The notes under the pieces are model-generated. The model had not been told where the DNA came from, ran no database searches, and saw only the letters and a list, made by a program, of their open reading frames with translations. Below, in pieces: positions 16,891-25,521 of a stretch of DNA of 64,000 bases. Position numbers and translations under genes: made by a program. Within the stretch, counting starts at the first letter, position 1; each line of letters starts with the position of its first letter. This DNA comes from Desulfitobacterium hafniense DCB-2 (GTDB taxonomy: Bacteria > Bacillota > Desulfitobacteriia > Desulfitobacteriales > Desulfitobacteriaceae): contig NC_011830.1 in assembly GCF_000021925.1 (NCBI RefSeq), positions 768,501 to 832,500 on the forward strand. The letters run 5' to 3'.

Positions 16891-17844
16891 ATGAGACAAT
16901 TCGAACTTGGACCATACACAGGATTGAATGTTAAAAAATTTAATATCGCCGTTGAGGAAGACGAGTTTAACGGAGCTATGGCTTATGTCCGTGAATCGTT
17001 GACGGAAACCCGGATTGAAAAAGAGAATGACCCGGTTGAGCCGGGAGATTATGTCGTTGTTAATATTGAAGGGGAAGAAAATGGCATCCCCATCCCCAGT
17101 GTCAAACAAAAGAGTTTTAAGTTCAGGGTAGGCGATGAAAATGTGTTGGGGGATTTCTCAAGCAACCTATTAGGCAGGAAGAGAGGTCAAACCGTAACCT
17201 TTGACGTTGTCTTAAAACCTGTTTTGCTTGAATTTGCGGATTTATGGGGGCACCGGGTCACCTTTACGGTGGAGATTGTCAACGTATTTGCCCTGAAAGA
17301 GCCGGAATTAACGGATGAAGTGATCCGGAGGATTGAACCGGGAGTGAGTACGCTGCAGGAATTTAAAGAAGTATTGGCGGCGGAAATCACTCAGGAAAAA
17401 AAGACCAGAGCACAAGGGGCAAATATCGATCGAGTATTTCAGGCGATTGCCGGCCGGTGCAAGTATGAGTTTGACCCGGAGGTGTTAAATCAAGCGGCGG
17501 AAAACCTCTATCGCCAATTCGCGGAAGAGCTGAAAACCATTCACGGCGTGGAGCTGATCAATTACCTCATGTACAGGAAACTGTCCAGTGATGAGCTGCT
17601 CGCCGAGTGCAAACAGGAGTCGGCCAGGAAAATTCTCGGCGAAGCGATCATGGATGCTGTGATCCAAGCGGAAGGATTCCGGATTCCCGCCGAACGATTA
17701 GAGAAAGAACAAGAAAAGTTGGCGAAAAACCGGCAAGGCGATCAAGAGTTTGATTCGGTTGCAGCGTTAAAGAAAGCGGAGACGCAACTTCTGCGCAGAA
17801 AGGCCATGGAATTCCTCTTAGAGCAAAACTTGGCAAGAGAGTAA
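16891..17844 (+). CDS. pceT: PceT-like trigger-factor chaperone
   Basis: 317 residues: a peptidyl-prolyl-isomerase (FKBP-like) domain (about 40-140) followed by a helical trigger-factor C-terminal domain. The ribosome-binding N-terminal domain of true trigger factor is missing. PceT binds the Tat signal peptide of PceA and helps it mature, and this gene closes the pceABCT-like operon. It begins with FELGPYTGL, comparable to LGPYKGL of the 42358 and 49393 paralogues. Confidence 0.9.
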   Translation: MRQFELGPYTGLNVKKFNIAVEEDEFNGAMAYVRESLTETRIEKENDPVEPGDYVVVNIEGEENGIPIPSVKQKSFKFRVGDENVLGDFSSNLLGRKRGQTVTFDVVLKPVLLEFADLWGHRVTFTVEIVNVFALKEPELTDEVIRRIEPGVSTLQEFKEVLAAEITQEKKTRAQGANIDRVFQAIAGRCKYEFDPEVLNQAAENLYRQFAEELKTIHGVELINYLMYRKLSSDELLAECKQESARKILGEAIMDAVIQAEGFRIPAERLEKEQEKLAKNRQGDQEFDSVAALKKAETQLLRRKAMEFLLEQNLARE

Positions 17845-17866
17845 TCCTTTTTCAGGAGGGAAGATT

Positions 17867-18580
17867 ATGCTTATCTCCAACTCTCAAATGGATTTGCAGT
17901 GGATTGAACGGCCGGTCAGAGACATTGTGGTCAGACATACCTTAAGCAAAGGAACCAAAGTCAGGTTCAAGAAACGCACTGTTATTATTGAGGAAGGAAG
18001 TATAGTACAGCATGCCTATGTTATCTTTAAAGGGTGGGCGGCCTATTACTTAAGCAATCCCTGCGGGCAAGCGCGAATTGCCTCTTTAGTAGGGCCCCTG
18101 AGAAGCTTTGGCCTGGGTCCGGCTCTTGACCAGCTTCCGGTTAAGGTCAGCATCGTTGCTGTGGAAGATTGTGAAATGTATAGGGTTTCCCGGAGCGACT
18201 TGATTCAGGCAATGCAGGAGGACGTTAATTTTGGAATTGAAATGGTTTCGGTTGTCAACATGCGGGTGCGGTCGATTTTAGAGGGCGCTAATATTTTCTC
18301 ATCATTGTCGACTCCGGAACAGAGATTGATTTATTATTTCATCTCATTGCTTCAATCCGAGGGAGTGAAAGAGGATGGGGAATGGTATGCACTGCCGGTA
18401 AACTTATGCCATGAACAAATAGGAGAGATCATCGATACCTCCAGGATCACGGTATGCCGCATGTTTAATCGATTTAAACAAACTGAGAAACTTAAGATGG
18501 AGCACAATCGGATCTATATTCATAAGAAATTTGTTGAAAATTATCTGAGAACTGAATTACTCTCTTCATTCCTGTTGTAA
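17867..18580 (+). CDS. Crp/Fnr-family regulator
   Basis: 237 residues: cyclic-nucleotide-like sensor barrel (about 25-120), dimer helix, and a C-terminal winged helix-turn-helix with ITVCRMFNRF as recognition region. It is distinct from both the CprK group and the 20304/23228 pair. It lies 22 bases after pceT with AGGAGGGA, so it is probably co-transcribed with the PceA-like operon and is a candidate regulator of the TATC-N4-GATA promoters. The effector is unknown. Its stop codon overlaps the GTTGT-N4-ACAAC box at 18574. Confidence 0.85.
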   Translation: MLISNSQMDLQWIERPVRDIVVRHTLSKGTKVRFKKRTVIIEEGSIVQHAYVIFKGWAAYYLSNPCGQARIASLVGPLRSFGLGPALDQLPVKVSIVAVEDCEMYRVSRSDLIQAMQEDVNFGIEMVSVVNMRVRSILEGANIFSSLSTPEQRLIYYFISLLQSEGVKEDGEWYALPVNLCHEQIGEIIDTSRITVCRMFNRFKQTEKLKMEHNRIYIHKKFVENYLRTELLSSFLL

Positions 18581-18615
18581 ATACAACGTCATTTTTGTCT
18601 TTAATGTGCTATCGT
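18574..18615 (+). promoter_or_regulatory. GTTGT-N4-ACAAC operator and promoter of cobA-hemD
   Basis: GTTGTAAATACAAC at 18574-18587 with a weak -10, TATCGT, at 18610-18615. Centre to -10 distance is 29.5 bp, as at three other promoters (21576-21617 minus, 21780, 24102). The rest of the 199-base gap shows nothing clear. Confidence 0.65.
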
Positions 18616-18779
18616 TTAGCTTAGAAAGGCCTTATCAGGGAGTTCCCTTGTCAAAGCCAATGCACATATTACGGCGCAGAAGCAAGTCCAAAACCAGCAT
18701 AAGCTGATAAGCTGCCGGCTTAGCCGCTGCCGGCGATATTCTCACGGAGATAAGATAAGCGAGAACAGGAGTGTTCATT

Positions 18780-20294
18780 TTGGCCAAAGGATACGTTTAC
18801 TTAGTCGGAGCAGGTCCGGGGGAGCCCAAACTTTTGACCGTCAAAGGAGCGGAATGTATCGCCAGGGCGGATGTCTTAATTTACGACCGTCTGGCTTCAC
18901 CGCGCCTGCTCAGTCTGGCCGGGCCGGACTGCGAAATGATTTATGTCGGTAAATCACCCGACCGGCATACCCTGCGGCAGGATGAAATCAATCAGCTGCT
19001 CGTGCAAAAGAGTTTAGCAGGCAAGGTCGTAACCCGTCTTAAGGGAGGGGATCCCTTTGTTTTTGGACGGGGAGGGGAGGAAGCGGAAGCTTTGCTGGCC
19101 GTGGGGATTCCTTTTGAAATCGTGCCTGGAATCACTTCGGCCATTGCTGTACCGGCTTATGCGGGAATCCCGGTGACGCACCGGGAGATGACATCTTCCT
19201 TCGCCGTGATTACCGGGCATGAGGATCCCGGAAAAAATGATTCGGCCATTGCCTGGGAGCATCTGGTGCCGGCCCACGGCACTCTGATCTTTTTGATGGG
19301 TATGGAGAATTTGTCTCTGATTGCCCAACGCTTGATCCAGCATGGGAAGAATCCGGCGACGCCGGTGGGGATCATCCAATGGGGGACGCGCCCGGAGCAG
19401 CGGACTCTGGTAGGCAGGCTGGACACTATTGCCTCCCTGGTTCAGGAACAGGGCTTTACGAATCCGGCCACGATAATTGTTGGTGAAGTGGTTTCTTTGC
19501 GGGAAAAGCTGCAATGGTTTGAGAAAAAGCCTTTGTTCGGTTCCCGGATTGTGGTCACCCGAGCCAGACACCAGGCCGGTGTTTTAGCGCAGGCCATTGA
19601 AGACTTGGGCGGTGAGCCTTGGGAATTTCCGGCTATTGAGATCAGGGAGCCCTCCGATCCCGAACTTCTCACCCGGGCTATGCAAGATCTCCGGCGCTTT
19701 AAGTGGCTGGTTTTTACCAGCGCCAATGGAGTGGAGAGATTTCTGAGCGGATTGAAAGATTCCGGGAAAGATATTCGTGATTTGAGCGGGATGGAAATCG
19801 TGGCTGTCGGACCCGTCACCCAGGCTGCCCTGGAGCAGCGGGGGTTGTGCGTTACTTGTATGCCGGAAGAATACCGGGCCGAGGGAATACTTGCAGAATT
19901 GACAGGCAGAATTCTGCCGGGAGAGGGTGTTTTACTGGCCCGGGCGGAGGAGGCCCGGGATGTACTGCCCCAATCTTTGCAGACTTTAGGCGCGGAGGTT
20001 TGGGATGTGCCCGTTTATAAGACGGTGAGCGGATCGGCCAATAAGGGCCTGTTAAAAAGCATGTTGGAAGATAAGCAAATTCAGGCGGTGACCTTTACCA
20101 GCTCATCCACTGTCCGCAATTTCTGCCGGCTGATTGACAATCAAACCGAGCTATTGGACGGGGTGAAGCTTTTTTCGATTGGCCCGCTTACCAGTGCGGC
20201 AGCCCGGGAATTGGGTTTGCCGATCCATAAAGAAGCCGCCAGGAGCACGATTGACGGCTTAGTCGCCGCGCTTGTGGAGGGTGCAAGGGGATGA
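18780..20294 (+). CDS. cobA-hemD: Fused uroporphyrinogen-III methyltransferase / uroporphyrinogen-III synthase (CobA-HemD)
   Basis: Start TTG 18780 (AKGYVYLVGAGPG...), 8 bases after AGGAG; the GTG at 18771 overlaps that site. The N-terminal half (about 1-245) is SUMT, with the VGAGPGxPxLLT loop and GGDPFVFGRGGEE, and makes precorrin-2 from uroporphyrinogen III. The C-terminal half (about 255-500) is uroporphyrinogen-III synthase. Together they feed siroheme and corrinoid synthesis. Its place beside rdh operons fits the high corrinoid demand of RdhA enzymes. Separate promoter with a Crp/Fnr-type palindrome. Confidence 0.93.
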   Translation: MAKGYVYLVGAGPGEPKLLTVKGAECIARADVLIYDRLASPRLLSLAGPDCEMIYVGKSPDRHTLRQDEINQLLVQKSLAGKVVTRLKGGDPFVFGRGGEEAEALLAVGIPFEIVPGITSAIAVPAYAGIPVTHREMTSSFAVITGHEDPGKNDSAIAWEHLVPAHGTLIFLMGMENLSLIAQRLIQHGKNPATPVGIIQWGTRPEQRTLVGRLDTIASLVQEQGFTNPATIIVGEVVSLREKLQWFEKKPLFGSRIVVTRARHQAGVLAQAIEDLGGEPWEFPAIEIREPSDPELLTRAMQDLRRFKWLVFTSANGVERFLSGLKDSGKDIRDLSGMEIVAVGPVTQAALEQRGLCVTCMPEEYRAEGILAELTGRILPGEGVLLARAEEARDVLPQSLQTLGAEVWDVPVYKTVSGSANKGLLKSMLEDKQIQAVTFTSSSTVRNFCRLIDNQTELLDGVKLFSIGPLTSAAARELGLPIHKEAARSTIDGLVAALVEGARG

Positions 20295-20303
20295 CCGTAA
20301 CGA

Positions 20304-21005
20304 TCAGGGGGATATCGGCAGGTTGTGTGCCTCTTCGGAACTCGATTTTGACAGCTTGAAATGATTCAAATGGAAGTTCAGGACGCCTTCCCGTTGAAGT
20401 TTGCACAACTCGTTCGACATGGCACTGCGATCCACACATAAGTAATCGGCCAGTTCCTGGCGGCTTAACGGAATATCAAACTCATTGACCCCCAGTTTTT
20501 TTGACTGGTCAAACAGATAAGCAAGCAACTTCTCTTGGGTTGTCCGCTTGGAGATGTGCTCGATTTTCTGATTGAGCAGAATGCTTTTGGAGGCCAGAGC
20601 TCTCATCATATTTTCGATCAACTTTTCGTGAGACCGACAAGCAGACGTGCAGGTAGAAATGATTTTCCGATAGTTTATCCAGAGTATCTCGCTTTCCGTC
20701 ACACTGAGAACTGTGAAGGGCAGATTTGCTGTCTGGGTGCAGGCATAGGCCTCCGCAAACATTTCACCTGGCTCAATAAAGGCCATGATGTTGGCATTTC
20801 CTCTGAAATCTACTTTTACAACCTTGACTTTACCGGACAGCATGACTCCGACAGAATAAACTGACTGTCCCTCCCGCAGGATAACCTCCTGTTTTTTATA
20901 GCTGACTTTGCGGGCATTCAGATTGGTCAGCATTTCAGGCAATTCTGCCATCTGAATCCCTTTAAATAAGGACACCTGAGTTAAAAACGGCAATAGATCG
21001 TTCAT
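20304..21005 (-). CDS. Crp/Fnr-family regulator, copy 1
   Basis: 233 residues from ATG 21005 (MNDLLPFLTQVSLFKG), preceded by GGGGAGGAAACT; a longer open frame to 21146 has no ribosome site. It has a sensor barrel, a Cys pair in IISTCTSACRS, and the helix-turn-helix LADYLCVDRSAMSNELCKL. It is a near-copy of the 23228 protein (differing at only some positions). A GTTGT-N4-ACAAC palindrome sits just upstream of its own ribosome site, where bound protein would block transcription: likely self-repression. Convergent with cobA-hemD (9 bases apart). Confidence 0.88.
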   Translation of the reverse strand: MNDLLPFLTQVSLFKGIQMAELPEMLTNLNARKVSYKKQEVILREGQSVYSVGVMLSGKVKVVKVDFRGNANIMAFIEPGEMFAEAYACTQTANLPFTVLSVTESEILWINYRKIISTCTSACRSHEKLIENMMRALASKSILLNQKIEHISKRTTQEKLLAYLFDQSKKLGVNEFDIPLSRQELADYLCVDRSAMSNELCKLQREGVLNFHLNHFKLSKSSSEEAHNLPISP

Positions 21006-21019
21006 AGTTTCCTCCCCAT

Positions 21020-21033
21020 GTTGTAAAAACAAC
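21020..21033 (-). promoter_or_regulatory. Putative autorepression site of Crp/Fnr copy 1
   Basis: GTTGTAAAAACAAC, 15 bases before the start codon of the 21005 gene. It is too close to the gene for class II activation, unlike the other copies of this palindrome. Confidence 0.55.
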
Positions 21034-21184
21034 ATATAGTTGCCTTTAATATAATACAATACAGTCCGGAAAAACAAGAGCATACTGAATACGACATTCG
21101 TATTGGCACCAAACGAATAGAAAAAGGTGAAAAACACCTGCCGCAAAAGAATGGGCAGGTGTTGGTGTGCATGATAAATAATTC

Positions 21185-21217
21185 AGCCGACCAGGAGTTG
21201 TCACTTTTTGGTCGGCT
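21185..21217 (-). terminator. Hairpin after cupin gene
   Basis: Stem AGCCGACCA / TGGTCGGCT, 40 bases past the cupin stop. It could end the minus-strand transcript. Confidence 0.55.
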
Positions 21218-21256
21218 AACATCAATTAATGGTTTAAAGAGAATCGCCCGGCTTTC

Positions 21257-21520
21257 CTAGTTATTAATCACCGGGATGAGAAATGATAACACATCGATAC
21301 ATTCGTCAGACCGTATAGAGTGCATAGCTCCTGCAGGGGCAATAAATACCCCGCCTACCGCCAGGGCAACTTCAGAGTCTTCAAGAACCCCAACCCCCGA
21401 GCCGTTAAAACAATAAAAAACCTCAACTTGCTGGGGGTGCTTATGCATGGCTACTTTTCTTTCCTTGGGAACATGAAATACATTGATTTCTACCTGCTCT
21501 TTAAGCGTTTGTGAATCCAT
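21257..21520 (-). CDS. Small cupin-domain protein
   Basis: 87 residues from ATG 21520 (AGAGG upstream; a longer frame reaches 21577 but would start inside the -10). Single cupin barrel with a metal-ligand set MHKHPQQVEVFY (His, His, Glu) and a later His in PAGAMHSI. Small cupins bind metals and act as sensors or isomerases; the function here is unknown. Own promoter with a GTTGT-N4-ACAAC operator and TATAGT, so it is in the same putative regulon as the MFS and oxidase genes. Confidence 0.85.
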   Translation of the reverse strand: MDSQTLKEQVEINVFHVPKERKVAMHKHPQQVEVFYCFNGSGVGVLEDSEVALAVGGVFIAPAGAMHSIRSDECIDVLSFLIPVINN

Positions 21521-21575
21521 CAGGTCGCCTCTTTCCGACTTTAATTTGGTGAACCCTCTTTGGTTTCCTGACTGC

Positions 21576-21617
21576 ACTATAGTATATCAAAGACAAAAAC
21601 GCTGTTGTATTTACAAC
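21576..21617 (-). promoter_or_regulatory. GTTGT-N4-ACAAC operator and promoter of cupin gene
   Basis: Palindrome at 21604-21617 (GTTGTAAATACAAC read on the minus strand), -10 TATAGT at 21581-21576; centre to -10 is 29.5 bp. Confidence 0.75.
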
Positions 21618-21681
21618 AGTAACAAAAGATTTACAGTAAGGCCGCCCATTATTCGAAAGGTCTCGGACAAAGGGGCAGCTT

Positions 21682-21765
21682 TTACATCTGCTCAAAAGTA
21701 CTCACAATGGCTGCTTGAAAATTAAATAAGGATACCTGAATTAAAGCGATAATAAAATCTTTCAC
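21682..21765 (-). pseudogene. Relic of the 5' end of a crp/fnr gene
   Basis: A minus-strand frame from GTG 21765 reads KDFIIALIQVSLFN, matching the first residues of the 20304/23228 regulators (NDLLPFLTQVSLFKG), then soon ends at a stop. The homology continues upstream into the promoter with the GTTGT palindrome. It is a decayed extra copy of a regulator head. Confidence 0.6.
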
Positions 21766-21927
21766 ATCCTGTAAAACCTGTTGTAAATACAACGGAGTTT
21801 TTGCCTTTAGTAGATTATAGTTATCACAAGAACATAGAGATTGAAATTCTTTTGATTTTCTTTGTCATGTTCTCAATATGGGTGTTTGGACCGGAACAAC
21901 AAACACCTATGTGAATAGTAATGCAAT
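21721..21927 (+). repeat. Duplicated promoter segment, copy 1 (before MFS gene)
   Basis: Imperfect ~200-bp direct repeat of 24044-24241. It contains the crp-head relic, the GTTGT box, the -10 TATAGT and a similar leader ending ATGCAAT. The other parts of the 493-base gap (21521-22013) hold the cupin promoter and nothing else recognised. Confidence 0.75.
21780..21821 (+). promoter_or_regulatory. GTTGT-N4-ACAAC operator and promoter of MFS gene
   Basis: GTTGTAAATACAAC at 21780-21793 and -10 TATAGT at 21816-21821, centre to -10 29.5 bp. A ~190-base leader follows. Confidence 0.75.
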
Positions 21928-22013
21928 GTTCCGAACGTCGTGCTCAAGATGGGGGGTGATAGTTTAAAGAAATTTGGCAGGCGGATTAATAAAAAAGGAG
22001 ATGAGATGATTCT

Positions 22014-23198
22014 ATGAAAATGAAAAATTCCGGTTTTACATTGAAGTTGGCCATCAGTTCTGTTTCATTACTGGTAATGACGTACAGCTCGATTTCGGTT
22101 ATTATGGCTGATTTGATCAAAGCGTTTCCCCATGTTGATCCTACAGTTGTACAAAGCGTTCTTACAATATCCGCGCTTGCCATTGTGTTCGGTACTTTGC
22201 TGACGGGCCTTACAGCGGAAATAGTCGGCAAACGAAAGCTGTTATTATTGGGTATTGCCTTGTATACATTAGGCGGGATAGGGCCGCTGTTCTTCAGCAG
22301 TTTTGCGTCTCTGATGGTTTCCAGGGCTGTTCTGGGTGCGGGAATCGGTATAATGAACCCCATTGCTACGACACTGATTGGCGACTTTTTTCAGGGTGGG
22401 GCAGACCGTGCGCAATTGGTTGGCTTTAAATCGACAGCCGGCGGTTTAGGTCAAACTATTTTTCCCATATTTATGGGGATTCTAGCTGTTTCGGGCTGGA
22501 GAAACGTATTCTGGGTATATCTGTTCGGATTGCTTATTCTTGCGGTTGTATATTTCTATATTCCCGAGCCGCCTAAACTCCAAGTAAATGGCGCAAAAGC
22601 CAAAGTGAAGGATTTTTATAAAATCAATTTCCCAGTCATCGCAATTTGCCTGTTTGTATTTTTTGCCTTTGTCGCACACATGGCAATCTTTACAAATACA
22701 GCAATTTTTATGGTCCAATCAGGTTTAGGCGATACCTCCTCGGCGACCGTTGCTATTGCCGTACTGTCCGCCGCTCATATGTTTATGTCACTTATCTTTA
22801 AATACTCCTTCCAGATATTTAAAAGATTTGTCGGCCCTATCGGTACAGTAATGCTTGGTGCGGGCTTATTGATTATGGCAAACGCTCAGAGTATGACCGC
22901 TGTCTCCATCGCCATGATCTGCATGGGCATCGGGGCGGGCACTTATATTCCCTATGCTTATGACCTGATAACAAATTTAGCACCGAATACTTCCAGAAGT
23001 TTTAGCATCTCTTTGATGCTGATCTGTTTAAATTTCGGAGGCTTCCTTTCTCCGTTCATTATGACATTTAGCGCTTCCGCATTTGGAAACAACACAAGCG
23101 GTTTTAAGATGTTAATAGCCGCTGTTATCTTCTTTGTGCTGACGGCTTGCACCCTGCTTTATGCAATAAGATCTCCTAAAGGGGCTGCCGAAAGATAG
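22014..23198 (+). CDS. Major facilitator superfamily permease
   Basis: 394 residues with about twelve hydrophobic helices. The MFS loop motif between helices 2 and 3 appears as GLTAEIVGKRKLLL, and GAGIGIMNPIATTLIGDFF is in helix 4-5. The substrate is not recognisable; the shared operator with the oxidase operon at 24260 suggests uptake of a 2-hydroxy acid or related compound (inference). AAGGAG stands 13 bases before ATG 22014. Confidence 0.88.
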   Translation: MKMKNSGFTLKLAISSVSLLVMTYSSISVIMADLIKAFPHVDPTVVQSVLTISALAIVFGTLLTGLTAEIVGKRKLLLLGIALYTLGGIGPLFFSSFASLMVSRAVLGAGIGIMNPIATTLIGDFFQGGADRAQLVGFKSTAGGLGQTIFPIFMGILAVSGWRNVFWVYLFGLLILAVVYFYIPEPPKLQVNGAKAKVKDFYKINFPVIAICLFVFFAFVAHMAIFTNTAIFMVQSGLGDTSSATVAIAVLSAAHMFMSLIFKYSFQIFKRFVGPIGTVMLGAGLLIMANAQSMTAVSIAMICMGIGAGTYIPYAYDLITNLAPNTSRSFSISLMLICLNFGGFLSPFIMTFSASAFGNNTSGFKMLIAAVIFFVLTACTLLYAIRSPKGAAER

Positions 23199-23227
23199 GA
23201 GTATTATAGCCTCTTACCTGCTTTTTG

Positions 23228-23911
23228 TTATAGCTGGGCTTCAGAGCTCGATTTGGAAAGTTTAAAATGATTCAAGTGGAAGTTCAGGACACCTTCCCGC
23301 TGAAGCTTGCATAATTCGTTCGACATGGCACTGCGATCAACACATAAGTAATCGGCCAGCTCCTGGCGGCTAAACGGAATTTCAAATTCATTGGACCCTG
23401 ACTTCTTTGACTGGTCAAACAGATAGGTAAGTAACTTCTCTTGAGTCGTGCGCTTGGAGATGTGTTCAATTTTCTGATTGAGCAGAATGCTTTTGGAGGC
23501 CAGAGCTTTCATCATGTTTTCGATCAACTTTTCGTGAGACTCACAAGCGGATGTGCAGGTAGAAATGATTTTCCGATAGTCTATCCATAGTATCTTGGTT
23601 TCCATCACGCTGAGAACTGTGAAGGGCAGATTTGCTGTCTGGGTGCAGGCATAGGCTTCCGCAAACATTGCACCTGGCTCAATAAATGTCATGACGTTTG
23701 TGTTTCCTTTGAAGTCTTCCTTCACAACCTTGACTTTGCCGGACAGCATGATTCCGACAGAATGAACTGATTGTCCTTCCCGCAGGATAACATCGTTTTT
23801 TTTATAGCTGACTTTGCGGGCATTCAAACGGTTCAGCATTTTAGGTAATTCTTCCGTCTCAATCCCTTTAAATAAGGATACCTGAGCTAAAAACGGCAAT
23901 AGATCGTTCAT
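23228..23911 (-). CDS. Crp/Fnr-family regulator, copy 2
   Basis: 227 residues from ATG 23911 (AAGGAGGAGAGT before it). It is almost the same as the 20304 protein in barrel, Cys pair (CTSACES) and helix-turn-helix, so the two arose by recent duplication. Convergent with the MFS gene. In front of it only a degraded palindrome remains (GTTGCAAGAATTACAT), so its control may differ from copy 1. Likely regulator of the GTTGT-N4-ACAAC boxes together with copy 1 (inference). Confidence 0.88.
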   Translation of the reverse strand: MNDLLPFLAQVSLFKGIETEELPKMLNRLNARKVSYKKNDVILREGQSVHSVGIMLSGKVKVVKEDFKGNTNVMTFIEPGAMFAEAYACTQTANLPFTVLSVMETKILWIDYRKIISTCTSACESHEKLIENMMKALASKSILLNQKIEHISKRTTQEKLLTYLFDQSKKSGSNEFEIPFSRQELADYLCVDRSAMSNELCKLQREGVLNFHLNHFKLSKSSSEAQL

Positions 23912-24037
23912 ACTCTCCTCCTTATGTTGCAAGAATTACATAATATTTGCTTTTAATATAATACAATACAGTCTGGAAAAACAAGCAGATTAGTACCCGA
24001 TCCCTTTTATTTGCCTAGTAAGTGCTCAATGGCAGTC

Positions 24038-24088
24038 TTAAAAATTAAATAAGGATACTTGAATTAAAGCGATCAATAAATCTTTCAC
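24038..24088 (-). pseudogene. Second relic of a crp/fnr gene 5' end
   Basis: From GTG 24088, with GGAGGA still in place, a frame reads KDLLIALIQVSLFNF and then stops. It matches the head of the 20304/23228 regulators. Confidence 0.6.
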
Positions 24089-24241
24089 ACTCCTCCACCT
24101 TGTTGTAAATACAACGGCGTTTTTATCTTTAATAGATTATAGTTATCGTAAAAGGACATAACAATTGATTTTCTTTGTTATGTCCTTAATATGAAGGGTT
24201 TGAACCGGAACAATAAACATCTATGTGAATTGTAATGCAAT
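24044..24241 (+). repeat. Duplicated promoter segment, copy 2 (before oxidase operon)
   Basis: Copy of 21721-21927 with small indels. It covers the crp-head relic, operator, -10 and leader. Confidence 0.75.
24102..24143 (+). promoter_or_regulatory. GTTGT-N4-ACAAC operator and promoter of oxidase operon
   Basis: GTTGTAAATACAAC at 24102-24115 and -10 TATAGT at 24138-24143, centre to -10 29.5 bp. Confidence 0.75.
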
Positions 24242-24259
24242 CAAAAGGAGGGATTTTCA

Positions 24260-25504
24260 ATGGGAGTTTTGGCAGACGTTTATGGAATGCTGAGCATGTG
24301 CAGCAAATGTGGTATCTGTCAGACAGCTTGCAAAACTTACAAGGTGGATGGTGCGGAGACCAAGGTTACCCGGGGAAGAATCCAACTGATTAAGGCAGTG
24401 GCCGAGGGTAAGCTTGAGCCTGACGAAAACTATGAGGATGCGATTATGAGCTGCCTGCTTTGCGGGGAATGTGCTGTCGCATGTCCAAGCAGGGTCAAAG
24501 GGAATGAACTTGTTCTGGCAGCACGCCGTGATTTTAAGCTCAGAAAAGGCATTCATCCTTTTGTTAAATCATTTGCCTTGAAAACATTGGCTAACCCTAA
24601 AAAATTGGAACGGGCATTCAAACTCTTCGGCGGCATGGGTAAAAATGTTCTGAGAAGAATTGATGGTGTGGATTACTTCCGCGGTGTCGATATCAAAGGC
24701 ATGAATGTGGCTAAGGTGCCGTTCCTGGAACAGGTCCCGGAAAAAATCACGGTTCAGAACCCCAAGCATAAAGTTGCCTTTTACGTCGGCTGCTTCTTGA
24801 ATTACTCCTTAGACCAAACGGCTCAGTCGGTTGTTAAAGTTCTAACCAAAAACGACTGTGAAGTGGTTATTCCCAAGGGCCAGGTCTGTTGCGGGCTTCC
24901 CCAATATGTCTATGGCGATTTCGAGACAGCAAAGGTCAATGCCCGCAAAACCATTGACAGTTTCCTTGCTAAAGACGTCGATACTATCGTAGTTGCCTGC
25001 GCCACTTGTGTAGCCATGCTGAAAGAGGATTATCCCAAGCTGTTTGCGGATGAACCGAATTATTTGCCTAAAGCTCAGCAATTCAGCGCTAAGGTTCTGG
25101 AATTCTCACAATTTGTTGCCAAGATCGGGATTGACCAATCCAAGCTTCATAATTCGCTTCCAGTGAAAGTAACCTATCACGATCCATGTCATATGGTGCG
25201 CGGCATTAAAGTGACCCAACAACCTCGCCAGCTGCTGAAAAGCTTGCCCAAAGTAGAGTATATCGAAATGAACGAAGCAAGCCGCTGCTGTGGAGCTTCC
25301 GGTTTGGTCCAGGCGTTCTATCATGAAATGTCCACCGATATTACCCGCCAGAAGACCCAAAATGTCAAGGACAGCGGCGTGGAAATTGTCGCCACCAGCT
25401 GTCCGGCCTGCATGATGCGGATCCAGGGCGGTATCAATATGGCGGGCCAGAACCAAAAAGTTATGCATGTTGCCGATCTGCTGGCAAAAGCATACGAAGG
25501 CTAA
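24260..25504 (+). CDS. GlcF-like iron-sulfur subunit of glycolate/lactate oxidase
   Basis: 414 residues. Two N-terminal 4Fe-4S motifs (CSKCGICQTAC and CLLCGECAVACP) are followed by two CCG domains (CCGLPQY and CCGASGL with nearby Cys). These are typical of GlcF, GlpC and HdrD-like electron-transfer subunits. It would take electrons from the FAD subunits encoded next and pass them to membrane carriers. AAAGGAGGG precedes ATG 24260. First gene of a three-gene operon. Confidence 0.9.
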   Translation: MGVLADVYGMLSMCSKCGICQTACKTYKVDGAETKVTRGRIQLIKAVAEGKLEPDENYEDAIMSCLLCGECAVACPSRVKGNELVLAARRDFKLRKGIHPFVKSFALKTLANPKKLERAFKLFGGMGKNVLRRIDGVDYFRGVDIKGMNVAKVPFLEQVPEKITVQNPKHKVAFYVGCFLNYSLDQTAQSVVKVLTKNDCEVVIPKGQVCCGLPQYVYGDFETAKVNARKTIDSFLAKDVDTIVVACATCVAMLKEDYPKLFADEPNYLPKAQQFSAKVLEFSQFVAKIGIDQSKLHNSLPVKVTYHDPCHMVRGIKVTQQPRQLLKSLPKVEYIEMNEASRCCGASGLVQAFYHEMSTDITRQKTQNVKDSGVEIVATSCPACMMRIQGGINMAGQNQKVMHVADLLAKAYEG

Positions 25505-25521
25505 GGAAAGGGCGGGTAGTC

